DNA from: Pseudomonadales bacterium
GTDB taxonomy: Bacteria; Pseudomonadota; Gammaproteobacteria; Pseudomonadales; UBA7434
Assembly (NCBI GenBank): GCA_013043705.1
Contig: JABDNS010000070.1
Location: 1-46,241 of the forward strand
Length of the DNA: 46,241 nucleotides
Direction: 5' to 3'
The notes under the pieces were generated by a model, which was not told the DNA's origin, did not search any database, and worked only from the letters and a program-made list of their open reading frames with translations. This document shows, one piece after another, positions 18,544 through 27,091 of the stretch. The translations under genes and the position numbers were made by a program. Within the stretch, counting starts at the first letter, position 1; each line of letters opens with the position of its first letter.

Positions 18544-18564
18544 GCCAGGTAAAAATAACCTGGC
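18544..18564 (-). terminator. Hairpin between selO and the lipoprotein gene
   Basis: GCCAGGT-7 nt-ACCTGGC, a perfect 7-bp stem lying 8 nt after the stop of the minus-strand lipoprotein gene and 66 nt after the selO stop. On the minus strand it is followed by TTCTTGCTTCTTGC, only partly T-rich, so termination may be weak. It probably serves this convergent junction. A short AGAAGCA-type tandem repeat lies beside it. Confidence 0.5.
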
Positions 18565-18571
18565 GAAAAAA

Positions 18572-19063
18572 TTATTCTGAAGCTGCGCGCTGCGCTTCGA
18601 GTTTGGCCTGTTCAGCTTTGTCGGCAGCACTGTTGGCCATATCAGACAACGCGTTTGTGGTTGTACCAGCCGCATCTTGCACAGTACCCTTGGCCGACTG
18701 ATAAGCATTTTTAGTCGCATCGGTCGCCTTACCAGCCATCTCATTGGCTTTGTTGGCTACATTGTTCGCGGCATCGGTGGCACCGTCGACCACATTGCTC
18801 ACTGTGCCTTTTGCGCTATCGACCATGTTGTTAACTGCGCCATCAAGCGAGCCTGCAGAGTTACTTACTGCATCGCCAACCGAGTCGACTGCCTTGTTCG
18901 CCGCTTCGCCAGCCGCGTCACCGGCTTCTTTGACCGCGCTACTAACCTTGTCTAACGCACCGCTCAATTTGTTTTCTACGTCGGTGGAATCTTCACCACC
19001 ACCACAGGCCACGAGCACCGTAGCCAGACAAGCGATAGCAGAGCAGTTCAGCAATAATTTCAT
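18572..19063 (-). CDS. LEA-like repetitive lipoprotein
   Basis: The track ORF is far too long at the N-terminus; GGAGAACAACATG places the start at 19063, giving 163 residues. A short signal peptide ends in lipobox LVAC (mature Cys at about 20), followed by GGGEDSTD. The rest is low-complexity Ala/Asp/Lys/Asn/Val helical sequence with repeated units such as GDAAGEAANKAVDSVGDAV and NNVANKANEMAGKATDATK. This resembles late-embryogenesis-abundant/apolipophorin-type amphipathic helices. Such proteins are linked to desiccation or osmotic protection or membrane coating; function here is not known. The residue after the lipid-modified Cys is Gly, not Asp, which favours outer-membrane sorting. Confidence 0.8.
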   Translation of the reverse strand: MKLLLNCSAIACLATVLVACGGGEDSTDVENKLSGALDKVSSAVKEAGDAAGEAANKAVDSVGDAVSNSAGSLDGAVNNMVDSAKGTVSNVVDGATDAANNVANKANEMAGKATDATKNAYQSAKGTVQDAAGTTTNALSDMANSAADKAEQAKLEAQRAASE

Positions 19064-19431
19064 GTTGTTCTCCAATGTTGAATTTCCAATCCGGCCTTTC
19101 AGCCGCAGTTCATAGTAGGTTTTTGCAAAGTATGTTCGTTGAGCGCTTGGCCCGAACGAGGCGCATTCTATCCTGCAAGGTATGCCACCGGCAGGTAAAC
19201 ACCGCCTGAATGAATGTAAAACTTCAATACACGCAGCCCCCGCAGCAGACGATTTAACGATTTCTTTTGCCCGCACGCTCGCGCACAAGCCTACTTCGGC
19301 TAAGGTTAAAGAAACGGGCATAATTTGCGGCACAGTTCACAAAACACGACCGCCACTGTTCATTTATTAGTCATTTTGCAGCGTAATATCGCGTAGCAAG
19401 ATTCAAGTCGCCCTGTCGCAACCATAAATCG
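19064..19431. other. 368-bp divergent intergenic region
   Basis: This holds the upstream regions of the lipoprotein (minus) and the adenylyl cyclase (plus). The track ORF at 19182-19370 has no recognisable domain and I do not call it. The only notable element is the 18-nt motif at 19329-19346 shared with the region upstream of the diguanylate cyclase gene. Confidence 0.6.
19329..19346 (+). repeat. 18-nt repeat motif, copy 1 (upstream of adenylyl cyclase)
   Basis: GGCACAGTTCACAAAACA, exactly repeated at 27950-27967. Here it is flanked by GCGG...CCGC, giving a possible 4-bp hairpin stem. It ends 85 nt before the cyclase ATG. Confidence 0.75.
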
Positions 19432-21057
19432 ATGCATCAAGAATCAATCAAACACAGCGCAGCACAGGCAAATTCCGCGGCTGGCGCACTGTCACCGGCA
19501 TTTGCAAACGACGCGCACTATGGTGCCGCGCAGGATGCAACGGTACCCGGAAAGGATGCCAAACGGCGGCGCTTTGGCCGCCATGCGCCCATGTGGCTGA
19601 ACATCAGCATATCGTTTGGCCTACCTTTTTTTGCCTGCATTGTCGCACTCGGGCTAATGTCGCTCAACTCACAGCGCGACTTTCAACAGCAACAACTCGA
19701 TGAGTTCGCCAACGTGATTACCGCGCAACTTGCGGCAACACTAACCGAACCGATGTTTGCCGATGCACTGCTGGAAATAAAAGTGTTGATCAGCCAGGTG
19801 CCGTTAACCAAGAATGTAATCGGCGTGGCGGCAGTTGACCACCGTGGGCAAACACTGGCGAACGCGGGCCACTTCCCACTGCTTGAAAACATTGAAATAG
19901 GTGAAAACAAGCAGTTACTGTCACCGGCTCACTTTTACCCCGAGATGGGTCGCAACAATGCCAGCATAAAGCTGGATCAATATCGCGATGCGGTGCTTTA
20001 CAGCGCGCCGGCAACATTTCGTGATGTTGTCGGTGGGCATGCCATGATAGTAATTGATCGAAATGCAATGAATGCGCAGTTCGAGCAAATGCGTATCGCC
20101 ATTATTTTCGCCACGTCAATTATGACTTTGTTCCTGGTTGGCGTAGTCGTTTGGGGTAGCCGCCGCGTGGTGTCGCCAATGACAAGCATTGTGGATGCTG
20201 CCAAACGTATCCAGCATGGCGATCGAACCCTGATACTTGAGCGTCGCGACGATGAGCTGGGCCAACTCATTTCTGCCATTAACGATATGACGCGCGGCTT
20301 AAGCGAGAAATCCCAAATCGAACGCGCGTTGCAAAAGTTCCTGGCGCCCGATGTTGCGTCCAAAATATTAAAAGAGATCGATACCGTAGACCTGCGTGGC
20401 GAGAACGTTGAGGCAACCGTACTATTCGCAGACATCGTTGGTTTTACCAGTATGTCAGAGCAAATGAGCCCGGAGCAAGTGAGCGAAATGCTTAACGAGT
20501 ACTTCAGCTACTACTCGGCCTGCGCCAAACTTTACTTCGGCACCGTAGATAAATTTTTAGGTGACTGCATCATGCTGGTGTTCGGCGCCACCAATGAAGA
20601 CAAATTGCATCGTTACCACGCCGCCGCTTGTGCAGTACTAATGCAAAAACTCACCGCTTCAGTAAACGTGCTGCGTGAAACGCAAGGGCTTGAACCAATT
20701 TACCTGCGCATAGGTATTAACAGCGGGAAGATGCTGGCCGGCTTGCTCGGCAGCAACGATCGACTGGAATACACGGTTATTGGCGACTCGGTTAACCTGG
20801 CCTCGCGCTTGTGCAATGAAGCAGAGCGTGACCAAATTGTAATCCAGCAAGAGTTTGTCAAGCACCTAACCCCGCACTGCGTAGTGGAAGTGGACAAGGC
20901 GAAAACGATAAGGGTGCGCGGCAAGTCCGACAGCATCAATATATACAACTTGAACGCACTCAAGCACGCCAAATCCAGCGGCGACAAAGCACTAGTTAAT
21001 GATTTACTGGCCAAGCACCGCGGCGCGCTGGCACAGTTTGCCGGCGGAGAAGACTAA
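19432..21057 (+). CDS. Membrane class III adenylyl cyclase with HAMP domain
   Basis: A 541-residue sensor-type cyclase predicted to make cAMP from ATP. An approximately 53-residue cytoplasmic lead (RRRFGR) precedes membrane helix 1 (about 55-78). A periplasmic sensor region of about 140 residues is followed by helix 2 (about 218-243) and a HAMP domain containing DDELGQLISAINDM. The catalytic domain runs from about residue 325: ATVLFADIVGFTSMSE (metal Asp), VDKFLGDCIMLVFGA (second metal Asp, Lys favouring adenine), and EYTVIGDSVNLASRL with the transition-state Asn and Arg. All catalytic positions look intact, and the Lys plus the IGD context favour ATP over GTP. The ligand of the sensor part is unknown. 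Confidence 0.92.
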   Translation: MHQESIKHSAAQANSAAGALSPAFANDAHYGAAQDATVPGKDAKRRRFGRHAPMWLNISISFGLPFFACIVALGLMSLNSQRDFQQQQLDEFANVITAQLAATLTEPMFADALLEIKVLISQVPLTKNVIGVAAVDHRGQTLANAGHFPLLENIEIGENKQLLSPAHFYPEMGRNNASIKLDQYRDAVLYSAPATFRDVVGGHAMIVIDRNAMNAQFEQMRIAIIFATSIMTLFLVGVVVWGSRRVVSPMTSIVDAAKRIQHGDRTLILERRDDELGQLISAINDMTRGLSEKSQIERALQKFLAPDVASKILKEIDTVDLRGENVEATVLFADIVGFTSMSEQMSPEQVSEMLNEYFSYYSACAKLYFGTVDKFLGDCIMLVFGATNEDKLHRYHAAACAVLMQKLTASVNVLRETQGLEPIYLRIGINSGKMLAGLLGSNDRLEYTVIGDSVNLASRLCNEAERDQIVIQQEFVKHLTPHCVVEVDKAKTIRVRGKSDSINIYNLNALKHAKSSGDKALVNDLLAKHRGALAQFAGGED

Positions 21058-21083
21058 CTACCAAGCCTTTGCAAAGCGCTTGG

Positions 21084-22700
21084 CTAGTGTTCGCGCGTAT
21101 CGCGAAATGCGATATCCGGCCAGCGCTCCTGCGTTAGGCTCAGGTTTACCCGGGTGGGCGCCAGGTAACTCAAGTGCCCGCCGCCATCCAGCGCCAGGTT
21201 CTCGGACTGCTTGCGCCTGAATTCAGCCAGCATTTTTTCATCGTCGCACTCAACCCAATGCGCGGTGTAGACGTTTACCGGCTCATACACCGCCTCTACT
21301 TTATATTCATCCTTCAAACGGTAGGCAACCACGTCGAACTGCAGCGAACCAACTGCACCAACCACAAGGTCGTTATTATTCAGTGGCATAAAAACCTGCG
21401 TTGAGCCCTCTTCTGCCAACTGCTGTAAACCTTTTTGCAATTGCTTGGTTTTGAGCGGGTCTCGAAGCCGGATACGCTTGAACAGCTCTGGCGCAAAGTG
21501 CGGTATACCCGTGTATTTAAGCGCCTCACCCTCGGTGAAGGTATCGCCAATTTGTATGGTGCCGTGATTATGCAGGCCAATGATATCGCCGGAGATAGCG
21601 GTATCAACAGATGCGCGATCTCCCGCTTTGAAATTCACAGCGTCGGCAACTTTTATATCTTTGCCAATGCGCACATGCTTCATGCGCATACCTTTGCTGT
21701 ATGTTCCAGAGCAAATGCGCATAAAGGCAATGCGGTCGCGATGCTTTGGATCCATGTTGGCCTGTATTTTGAAAACAAACCCGGAGAACTTTTCTTCCAA
21801 CGGATCTACTTCACGCACGTCAGTAGCACGTGGCACAGGCGATGGCGCCCACTCCACGAAACCATCGAGCATTTCGCGCACGCCAAAATTAGCCAGTGCT
21901 GTACCAAAAAACACCGGTGTGAGCTTGCCTTCGCGATAGAGCTCTAAATCAAACGTATGGCTGGCACCGCGTACCAGTTCAATTTCTTCAACATAGTCAT
22001 CGTAGTAAACGCCCAGCAACTCGCGTGCTTCATTGCTGGCAAGACCATCAATGCGAACGTCTTCGTGAATGGTGAAGTTGTGCCCGCTTTCAAAAACGTG
22101 AATGGTATCGGTGTAGAGGTTATAAACACCGCGAAATTCCTTGCCCATGCCTATCGGCCAGTTAATCGGCGCCGCCTGGATTTTTAGCACCTCCTCAATT
22201 TCATCGAGCAGGTCCACGGCATCGCGAATATCCCGGTCCATTTTGTTCACGAAGCTAACTATGGGCGTATCGCGCAAGCGGCAAACATCCATTAACTTGA
22301 TCGTTCTGGCTTCAACACCTTTGGCACCGTCAACCACCATCAACGCGGAATCGACCGCGGTTAGCGTGCGGTAGGTATCTTCCGAGAAATCCTCGTGCCC
22401 CGGCGTATCCAGCAAATTGACGATACGATCGCGATACGGGAACTGCATCACCGAAGAGGTCACGGATATTCCACGTTCCTGCTCCATACTCATCCAGTCG
22501 GAAGTTGCATGCCGATCGGCCTTCTTACCTTTTACCGAACCGGCAACCTGGATGAGCTGGCCCAACAGTAACAACTTTTCGGTAATCGTGGTCTTACCCG
22601 CATCCGGGTGCGAGATGATCGCGAAAGTTCTACGCTGCCGTACCTGGTTAATGAATTTACTATTTGTCACAACAATGTTTCTGGCTGAATCCGTGCGCAA
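21084..22700 (-). CDS. prfC: Peptide chain release factor 3
   Basis: A GTPase that recycles RF1/RF2 from the ribosome after termination. The 538-residue protein has the G1 motif [13 protein letters not shown], switch [14 protein letters not shown], and FVNKMDRD, followed by domain II and the C-terminal domain ending [21 protein letters not shown]. This is standard RF3 (about 529). The ATG at 22700 adds 10 residues before a GTG at 22670 that would give [19 protein letters not shown], closer to E. coli; either start is possible. The next gene is divergent, so the region from 22700 to 22804 carries both promoters. Confidence 0.97.
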   Translation of the reverse strand: MRTDSARNIVVTNSKFINQVRQRRTFAIISHPDAGKTTITEKLLLLGQLIQVAGSVKGKKADRHATSDWMSMEQERGISVTSSVMQFPYRDRIVNLLDTPGHEDFSEDTYRTLTAVDSALMVVDGAKGVEARTIKLMDVCRLRDTPIVSFVNKMDRDIRDAVDLLDEIEEVLKIQAAPINWPIGMGKEFRGVYNLYTDTIHVFESGHNFTIHEDVRIDGLASNEARELLGVYYDDYVEEIELVRGASHTFDLELYREGKLTPVFFGTALANFGVREMLDGFVEWAPSPVPRATDVREVDPLEEKFSGFVFKIQANMDPKHRDRIAFMRICSGTYSKGMRMKHVRIGKDIKVADAVNFKAGDRASVDTAISGDIIGLHNHGTIQIGDTFTEGEALKYTGIPHFAPELFKRIRLRDPLKTKQLQKGLQQLAEEGSTQVFMPLNNNDLVVGAVGSLQFDVVAYRLKDEYKVEAVYEPVNVYTAHWVECDDEKMLAEFRRKQSENLALDGGGHLSYLAPTRVNLSLTQERWPDIAFRDTREH

Positions 22701-22803
22701 AGCGCGTATAATTCAAAGCGCGACATTCTACATGGTTTGGACCAAGCCCCGAGTATTTTCTGTACCAGGAACAGTCGCGCCTATCCGCCACCAGAGCAAC
22801 CAG

Positions 22804-24018
22804 ATGACCCGACTTAAACGTGCGATTAGCATGCCGATGCTGCTGTTCTTCGGCTTGGGCAATATTCTTGGTGCTGGCATCTACGTTCTTATTGGCAAGG
22901 TTGCGGCTGAATCGGCAATTTATGCACCCGTGGCATTTCTTTGCGCGTCGCTGGTGGCTGGCTTCAGCGCATTTACCTATGCAGAGCTTTCCTCTCGCTA
23001 CCCTCACTCAGCGGGCGAGGCGGTCTATATCCAGCAAGGGTTTGGACAGACCTGGATATCCAGAATTGTCGGGCTGCTGATCGCGTTGGCCGGCATGGTT
23101 TCTGCGGCGACGGTTTCGCGTGGCTTTCACGGCTATTTCAGCGTTTTCTTAAGCTTGGACGCGGCGCTAGTAATTAGCGGCATTGTTTTACTACTCGGCG
23201 GGCTTACGGTTTGGGGTGTTCGACAATCGGTGGGCGCGGCGGCTTTACTTACCGTGGCCGAGATAATAGGGCTCGCCGTGGTGATATGGGCAGGCCGAGA
23301 CTTGCTTGCCAGCGTACCGATGCGCATGCCCGAGCTACTGCCACCCGCGAATTTGTCGGTCTGGACGGGTATTGGCCTGGGTGCATTTATCGCCTTTTTC
23401 GCCTTCATTGGTTTTGAGGACATGGTCAATGTAGCTGAAGAAGTAAAAAATCCTGCGCGGAATTTACCGCTGGCGATTTTGCTGGCACTGATAATTGCAA
23501 CCGTGATGTACGCCCTGGTATCTATTGTTGCGGTGCTTGCACTACCGTTGGCGCAACTATCAACTAGTACGGCGCCACTCACCGACGTGCTGGCGCAGCT
23601 CGCGAACTACGACGCCCGCTATATCAGCGCGATCAGCATGCTGGCAATCGTCAATGGCGCGCTTATTCAAATGGTTATGGCGTCACGACTTTTATATGGC
23701 ATGGCATGTAAAGGCTGGTTACCTGACGCGCTGTCTCGGGTAAACGCCAAAACACGAACACCTGTTAACGCCACCTTGCTTGTGGTTGCAATTATTCTGG
23801 CGCTGGCACTGTGGCTGCCTGTCCAGACACTGGCAATTGCTACCAGTTATATCGTGCTGATTGTGTTTTCAATGGTTAACGCGGCGCTACTTGCACTTAG
23901 ATTACGCGAAGGCAGGGCAACAGAAGGCTGGAGCGTTCCCATTTGGGTGCCGCTGTTTGGACTATTATCCAGTGCGGCATTAATTGTATTTGAGTTGGTG
24001 CAACGTTGGGCAGCGTAA
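22804..24018 (+). CDS. APC-family amino acid permease
   Basis: An inner-membrane secondary transporter. The track ORF begins inside prfC antisense; the family N-terminus MTRLKRAISMPMLLFFGLGN starts at ATG 22804, giving 404 residues (an ATG at 22732 in frame is less likely). About 11-12 hydrophobic helices are visible. The APC signature GNILGAGIYVLIG lies in helix 1. AYAELSS-like FTYAELSSRYPHSAGEAVY follows, then AFFAFIGFEDMVNVAEEVKNPARNLP, the hallmark helix 6-loop. It resembles CAT/YfnA-type amino acid transporters; substrate cannot be fixed from sequence. It stands alone, divergent from prfC. Confidence 0.88.
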   Translation: MTRLKRAISMPMLLFFGLGNILGAGIYVLIGKVAAESAIYAPVAFLCASLVAGFSAFTYAELSSRYPHSAGEAVYIQQGFGQTWISRIVGLLIALAGMVSAATVSRGFHGYFSVFLSLDAALVISGIVLLLGGLTVWGVRQSVGAAALLTVAEIIGLAVVIWAGRDLLASVPMRMPELLPPANLSVWTGIGLGAFIAFFAFIGFEDMVNVAEEVKNPARNLPLAILLALIIATVMYALVSIVAVLALPLAQLSTSTAPLTDVLAQLANYDARYISAISMLAIVNGALIQMVMASRLLYGMACKGWLPDALSRVNAKTRTPVNATLLVVAIILALALWLPVQTLAIATSYIVLIVFSMVNAALLALRLREGRATEGWSVPIWVPLFGLLSSAALIVFELVQRWAA

Positions 24019-24043
24019 TCTTCTGCCAGTAAAGGGCAAGGCT

Positions 24044-25156
24044 CTACGCGGCGATATTCATTAACCAGGCAACAACCAGCACTTGTGGCAAGGTAAGCAG
24101 CGGCAAGAATAGCGCAATTTTTAGTGAGCGCGTGGTATCTTTCAGCACCATGATTTCGGTGTAGTCAGTGGCAACGCCCGCCATCAAAAAAGCAAAGCTG
24201 TTGCCCGGTGCTTTCGCGCGCGTTAACAGATCGGCCGCTATTGGTGTAGAACCCTCGGAGCAAACCTCCATAATAGTTGCAACCAACACGGTGAGGCCAA
24301 GGCCTGCCAGCGTGGGGCCAAAATAGGTTCCAAAATGCTCGGGCGAAACAAACGCACGCACCAGGCCCGCCAGCACAATACCAAAGAGTATCCAGCGCAT
24401 GACCATGCGCGACTCACGCAGGCCGTCGATCGCCATGTTAAGAAAAAAACTGCTGTTAAACGTGGTGCTGGATAATTGCTTTCGCGCTTCCTGCCAAAAA
24501 TTGAATTTTTCTGGTACTGGCGCCGTTACATTATTTTTGGGTAAATAGCCGTGGTCGCATAGCCAATCAAACAGCAGACCTACAACAATGGCAATAGACA
24601 TGGACAGCGCGATAAAAGCTAGCGTCCAGGGCAAACCAATCAATGCAATTAATACCAACGTGAGTGAAAACGAGTTCCAGGGGCTTGCCACCAAAAAGGC
24701 CATTACCTGGCCAAGGCTTGCACCACGCTCATATAGTTTGGCAGCCACCATCAGGATCCCGTGATTACAAAGATCCAGTAGAACACCCGCTCCGGTAGCC
24801 CGCACAATACTGCGCAGGCCCTGCCCGGTGCCGAGCGCGGACATAACAAATTCCCTGGGTATGCGTGTAAGCGCGGCCAGCATTAAAATACCCAGGGCCA
24901 CGCCCCACCACATGGTATTGACGAGATCAAAAACCGTATAGCTAAGCGTATGGTACCAAGCAAAAATGTGCGTGCTTTGCTCGGCGAACGCGGAGTTTAA
25001 ATACAGCGCAACAACCGCGGAAGCAGAACCCAACAACAGATAATCGCGCTTTTGCGTATTATGGCAAGAGGAATCATTGGACGATTGATGCTGGCTGCAG
25101 CCCTGCCGGGCGGCAGCTGTATGATGGCAGCTTTGTTTGTCATCCACGCTGGTCAT
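24044..25156 (-). CDS. ArsP/UPF0718-type permease with Cys/His-rich N-terminus
   Basis: A 370-residue membrane protein with about 8-10 helices arranged as two related halves. The permease family signature SPWNSFSLTLVLIAL and, in the second half, CSEGSTPIAADLL, fit the ArsP_1 (DUF318) permeases, some of which export organoarsenicals. Before the first helix there is a 37-residue cytoplasmic head with three Cys and several His (SCHHTAAARQGCSQH, SSCHN), likely to bind metal. A cytoplasmic loop is found between the halves. The substrate is not known. Its upstream region has a three-unit 13-bp tandem repeat. Confidence 0.78.
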   Translation of the reverse strand: MTSVDDKQSCHHTAAARQGCSQHQSSNDSSCHNTQKRDYLLLGSASAVVALYLNSAFAEQSTHIFAWYHTLSYTVFDLVNTMWWGVALGILMLAALTRIPREFVMSALGTGQGLRSIVRATGAGVLLDLCNHGILMVAAKLYERGASLGQVMAFLVASPWNSFSLTLVLIALIGLPWTLAFIALSMSIAIVVGLLFDWLCDHGYLPKNNVTAPVPEKFNFWQEARKQLSSTTFNSSFFLNMAIDGLRESRMVMRWILFGIVLAGLVRAFVSPEHFGTYFGPTLAGLGLTVLVATIMEVCSEGSTPIAADLLTRAKAPGNSFAFLMAGVATDYTEIMVLKDTTRSLKIALFLPLLTLPQVLVVAWLMNIAA

Positions 25157-25164
25157 TAATGGCG

Positions 25165-25201
25165 CTCATTCACAGCACTCATTCACAGCACTCATTCACA
25201 G
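25165..25201. repeat. 13-bp tandem repeat in the permease leader
   Basis: CTCATTCACAGCA occurs twice in full (25165-25177, 25178-25190) and a third time as CTCATTCACAG. On the minus strand it begins 9 nt before the permease ATG, so it lies at the ribosome-entry region. Copy number change by slippage would alter the leader. Confidence 0.85.
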
Positions 25202-25223
25202 TAGCTACTTTTAAAATTCAAAC

Positions 25224-25265
25224 AAGCACCCACGCAGATACAAGATTGAATCTGCGCAAGTGCTT
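25224..25265 (-). terminator. Interrupted hairpin after hsp20
   Basis: AAGCAC...CGCAGAT - 9-10 nt loop - ATCTGCG...GTGCTT, a 13-bp stem interrupted by a 3-nt mismatch. On the minus strand it lies 36 nt after the Hsp20 stop and is followed by GTTTGAATTTT. It probably ends the hsp20 transcript before the permease gene. Confidence 0.55.
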
Positions 25266-25301
25266 ATTGTAACACCCGGTTACGTACGCCGGGCTTATCA
25301 A

Positions 25302-25727
25302 TTATTTAATTTCAACTCGCCTGGTTTCCGGCGTTGTTTCGCTAACTCTCGGCAGCGTTATACTCAATACGCCGTTTTCAAAACCGGCGTTAACATCGCT
25401 TTGGCTAATCTCTTTGCCTACCGAGAAGCTTCTGGAAAATCGCCCGGTACGGCGCTCTTTACGGATCACCTTGCCATCCTTCTCTTCCGAGCTTTCGGCA
25501 TCATGCGATGCTTCAATAGTAAGCAAGCCGTCTTGCAATTGCACATTCACGTCTTCCTTTTTAACGCCTGGCAAGTCCAGCTTCACGGTATAGCCCTGCT
25601 CATTTTCATGTACGTCGACCGCGGGCGAGAAAAACTCTCTACTTCCACGCTGGGCTGCTGCGGGCGAAAAAAAATCGTCGAAAACTCGGTTCAAATCAAA
25701 AATACTCTCTCTGGGAATCAGGTTCAT
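25302..25727 (-). CDS. Small heat-shock protein, Hsp20/alpha-crystallin family
   Basis: A cytoplasmic holdase that keeps unfolding proteins soluble. The track start (25745) is not preferred: GAGGT lies 7-8 nt before the ATG at 25727 (MNLIPRESIFDLNRVFDDFF), giving 141 residues, the usual size. The alpha-crystallin domain runs from about residue 38: PAVDVHENEQGYTVKLDLPGV and VQLQDGLLTIEA, with the C-terminal strand FENGVLSITLPRV. The C-terminal tail is the VEIK type. A near-perfect sigma-32 promoter lies upstream, so heat induction is expected. A hairpin downstream separates it from the permease gene. Confidence 0.96.
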   Translation of the reverse strand: MNLIPRESIFDLNRVFDDFFSPAAAQRGSREFFSPAVDVHENEQGYTVKLDLPGVKKEDVNVQLQDGLLTIEASHDAESSEEKDGKVIRKERRTGRFSRSFSVGKEISQSDVNAGFENGVLSITLPRVSETTPETRRVEIK

Positions 25728-25789
25728 AACATTTACCTCAAACATTTTGTCACTGGCGAGATAGCACGTTTTTGTGCCGCCTGTTAGGG

Positions 25790-25817
25790 ATATGGGGTCT
25801 GGGAAAGGATTTTCAAG
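25790..25817 (-). promoter_or_regulatory. Sigma-32 (RpoH) promoter of hsp20
   Basis: On the minus strand CTTGAAA, 13 nt and CCCCATAT match the sigma-32 consensus (CTTGAAA N11-16 CCCCATNT) at every position. The predicted start leaves a leader of about 55 nt. That leader contains nested stems GGCG/CGCC and GCAC/GTGC but they do not cover the GAGGT ribosome site. Confidence 0.88.
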
Positions 25818-25859
25818 GGCTGGACAGGCGAAAAAACGGCCATCCAGAAATGCTTCAAA

Positions 25860-26978
25860 CTAGGTTTGTGAACTGCGGTAAATGGCCTCTACCTCCTGCT
25901 TTTTAGCCATCGCATCCTGGTAACCCAGCGCAAGCAATTTCTGCGTGTAAGCCGATTCAAACAGCAGATAACTTGCCAGTTCCGAGGTATCGTCGCTGTC
26001 GCCAAGCCCACCCAGCAAATGACGAACCAAGGTTGGCAAACTATCGCTGGCAACATCGTGTGCCAGCTCGGTAATGTCCTGTGAGGGCCTAATAAACAAG
26101 TGATTGACCCGTCGCTCGGTGGCGCGCGCGTCGTGGTTATCAACCAGGCGGTTGATCTGCTCGAGCCTTGCGATATCGACATCGAGGGTATCGAAAAACA
26201 GGCCATTCATAATAGTGCCAAGCACCTTTGCAACGGTGGGCGGGTGTGTAGGCGGGTGCTGCTGTTCCGGGCCCATATACCTTACGCCAATAAAGATAAC
26301 GTTATTGCAGCCAAGGTGCAGTATCGGGCTAACTGGGGCGGTGTTGCGCAGGGTTCCATCGCCGTAGTAAGCGTCGCCGATTTTTACCGGGCCAAACAGC
26401 AACGGTATCGCGCAAGAAGCCAGCACGTGCTCAACATTAATATCAACTTCTGCAGAGTAACGCCTGGGCCGCTGCCAATGACTATAGCTGCCATCGCCCT
26501 GTACAAAGCTAACAACTTTTTGATCGCCATAACCCAGTGCAGAGCAGGTAAAGCCACGCAGTTCACAGCTCTCAATGCGACCTTGAATGTTGCTGAAATC
26601 AATGTTGCTAGCGAGCAGCTCACGCAATGGCGAGGCATCGAGGAGCTCCTTAGCCAGCTTTTTCTTAACCCATGAGCCCAACGATACGTCACGCAGCCAG
26701 CCAAAGCCGATACGACCCAATGATGCCGCATCGGTGCGATACACCTGGCCAGGTTCTATGTTGAACCACAGGTCATGTAGCTGGCCGGCAGTAGTGGCAA
26801 AGTGTTGCGTGCTTGCTGCACAAAAGCTGGCGTTGATCGCACCGGCACTAATGCCTGCGTAGTAAGAGAACGGATTATTACCCGCGCCGGAATCGGCTAG
26901 AATTTCGGCGATGCCCTTTACAGCACCCGCCTGGTAGGCGCCGCGCGCGCCGCCGCCGGTAAGCGAAAGACCCAACAT
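25860..26978 (-). CDS. Patatin-like phospholipase
   Basis: A 372-residue serine hydrolase of the patatin family. The oxyanion-hole motif GGGARGAYQ lies at residues 8-16. The nucleophile elbow is AGISAG with Ser44. The dyad Asp207 is in YGDGTLRN (DGT replacing the usual DG[A/G], normal in the family). These predict hydrolysis of acyl esters of phospholipids or related lipids. No signal peptide is evident, so a cytoplasmic or secreted-by-other-means enzyme is possible. The C-terminal 150 residues contain helices without a recognised domain. The start is ATG at 26978; it stands alone. Confidence 0.9.
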   Translation of the reverse strand: MLGLSLTGGGARGAYQAGAVKGIAEILADSGAGNNPFSYYAGISAGAINASFCAASTQHFATTAGQLHDLWFNIEPGQVYRTDAASLGRIGFGWLRDVSLGSWVKKKLAKELLDASPLRELLASNIDFSNIQGRIESCELRGFTCSALGYGDQKVVSFVQGDGSYSHWQRPRRYSAEVDINVEHVLASCAIPLLFGPVKIGDAYYGDGTLRNTAPVSPILHLGCNNVIFIGVRYMGPEQQHPPTHPPTVAKVLGTIMNGLFFDTLDVDIARLEQINRLVDNHDARATERRVNHLFIRPSQDITELAHDVASDSLPTLVRHLLGGLGDSDDTSELASYLLFESAYTQKLLALGYQDAMAKKQEVEAIYRSSQT

Positions 26979-27091
26979 ATAACGAAATCACGTACTGGAT
27001 GAAAGAACCAAACAGTGAATGACTTTGCATGTTAATGGCGAAAATTGCAAGGCGCGCGCCTTGCTATGAAATCTTACATCACGGCGTTACA

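Noticed and set aside
26100-26675. 191-residue plus-strand ORF
   Set aside because: Antisense to the patatin gene; no start signal or domain.
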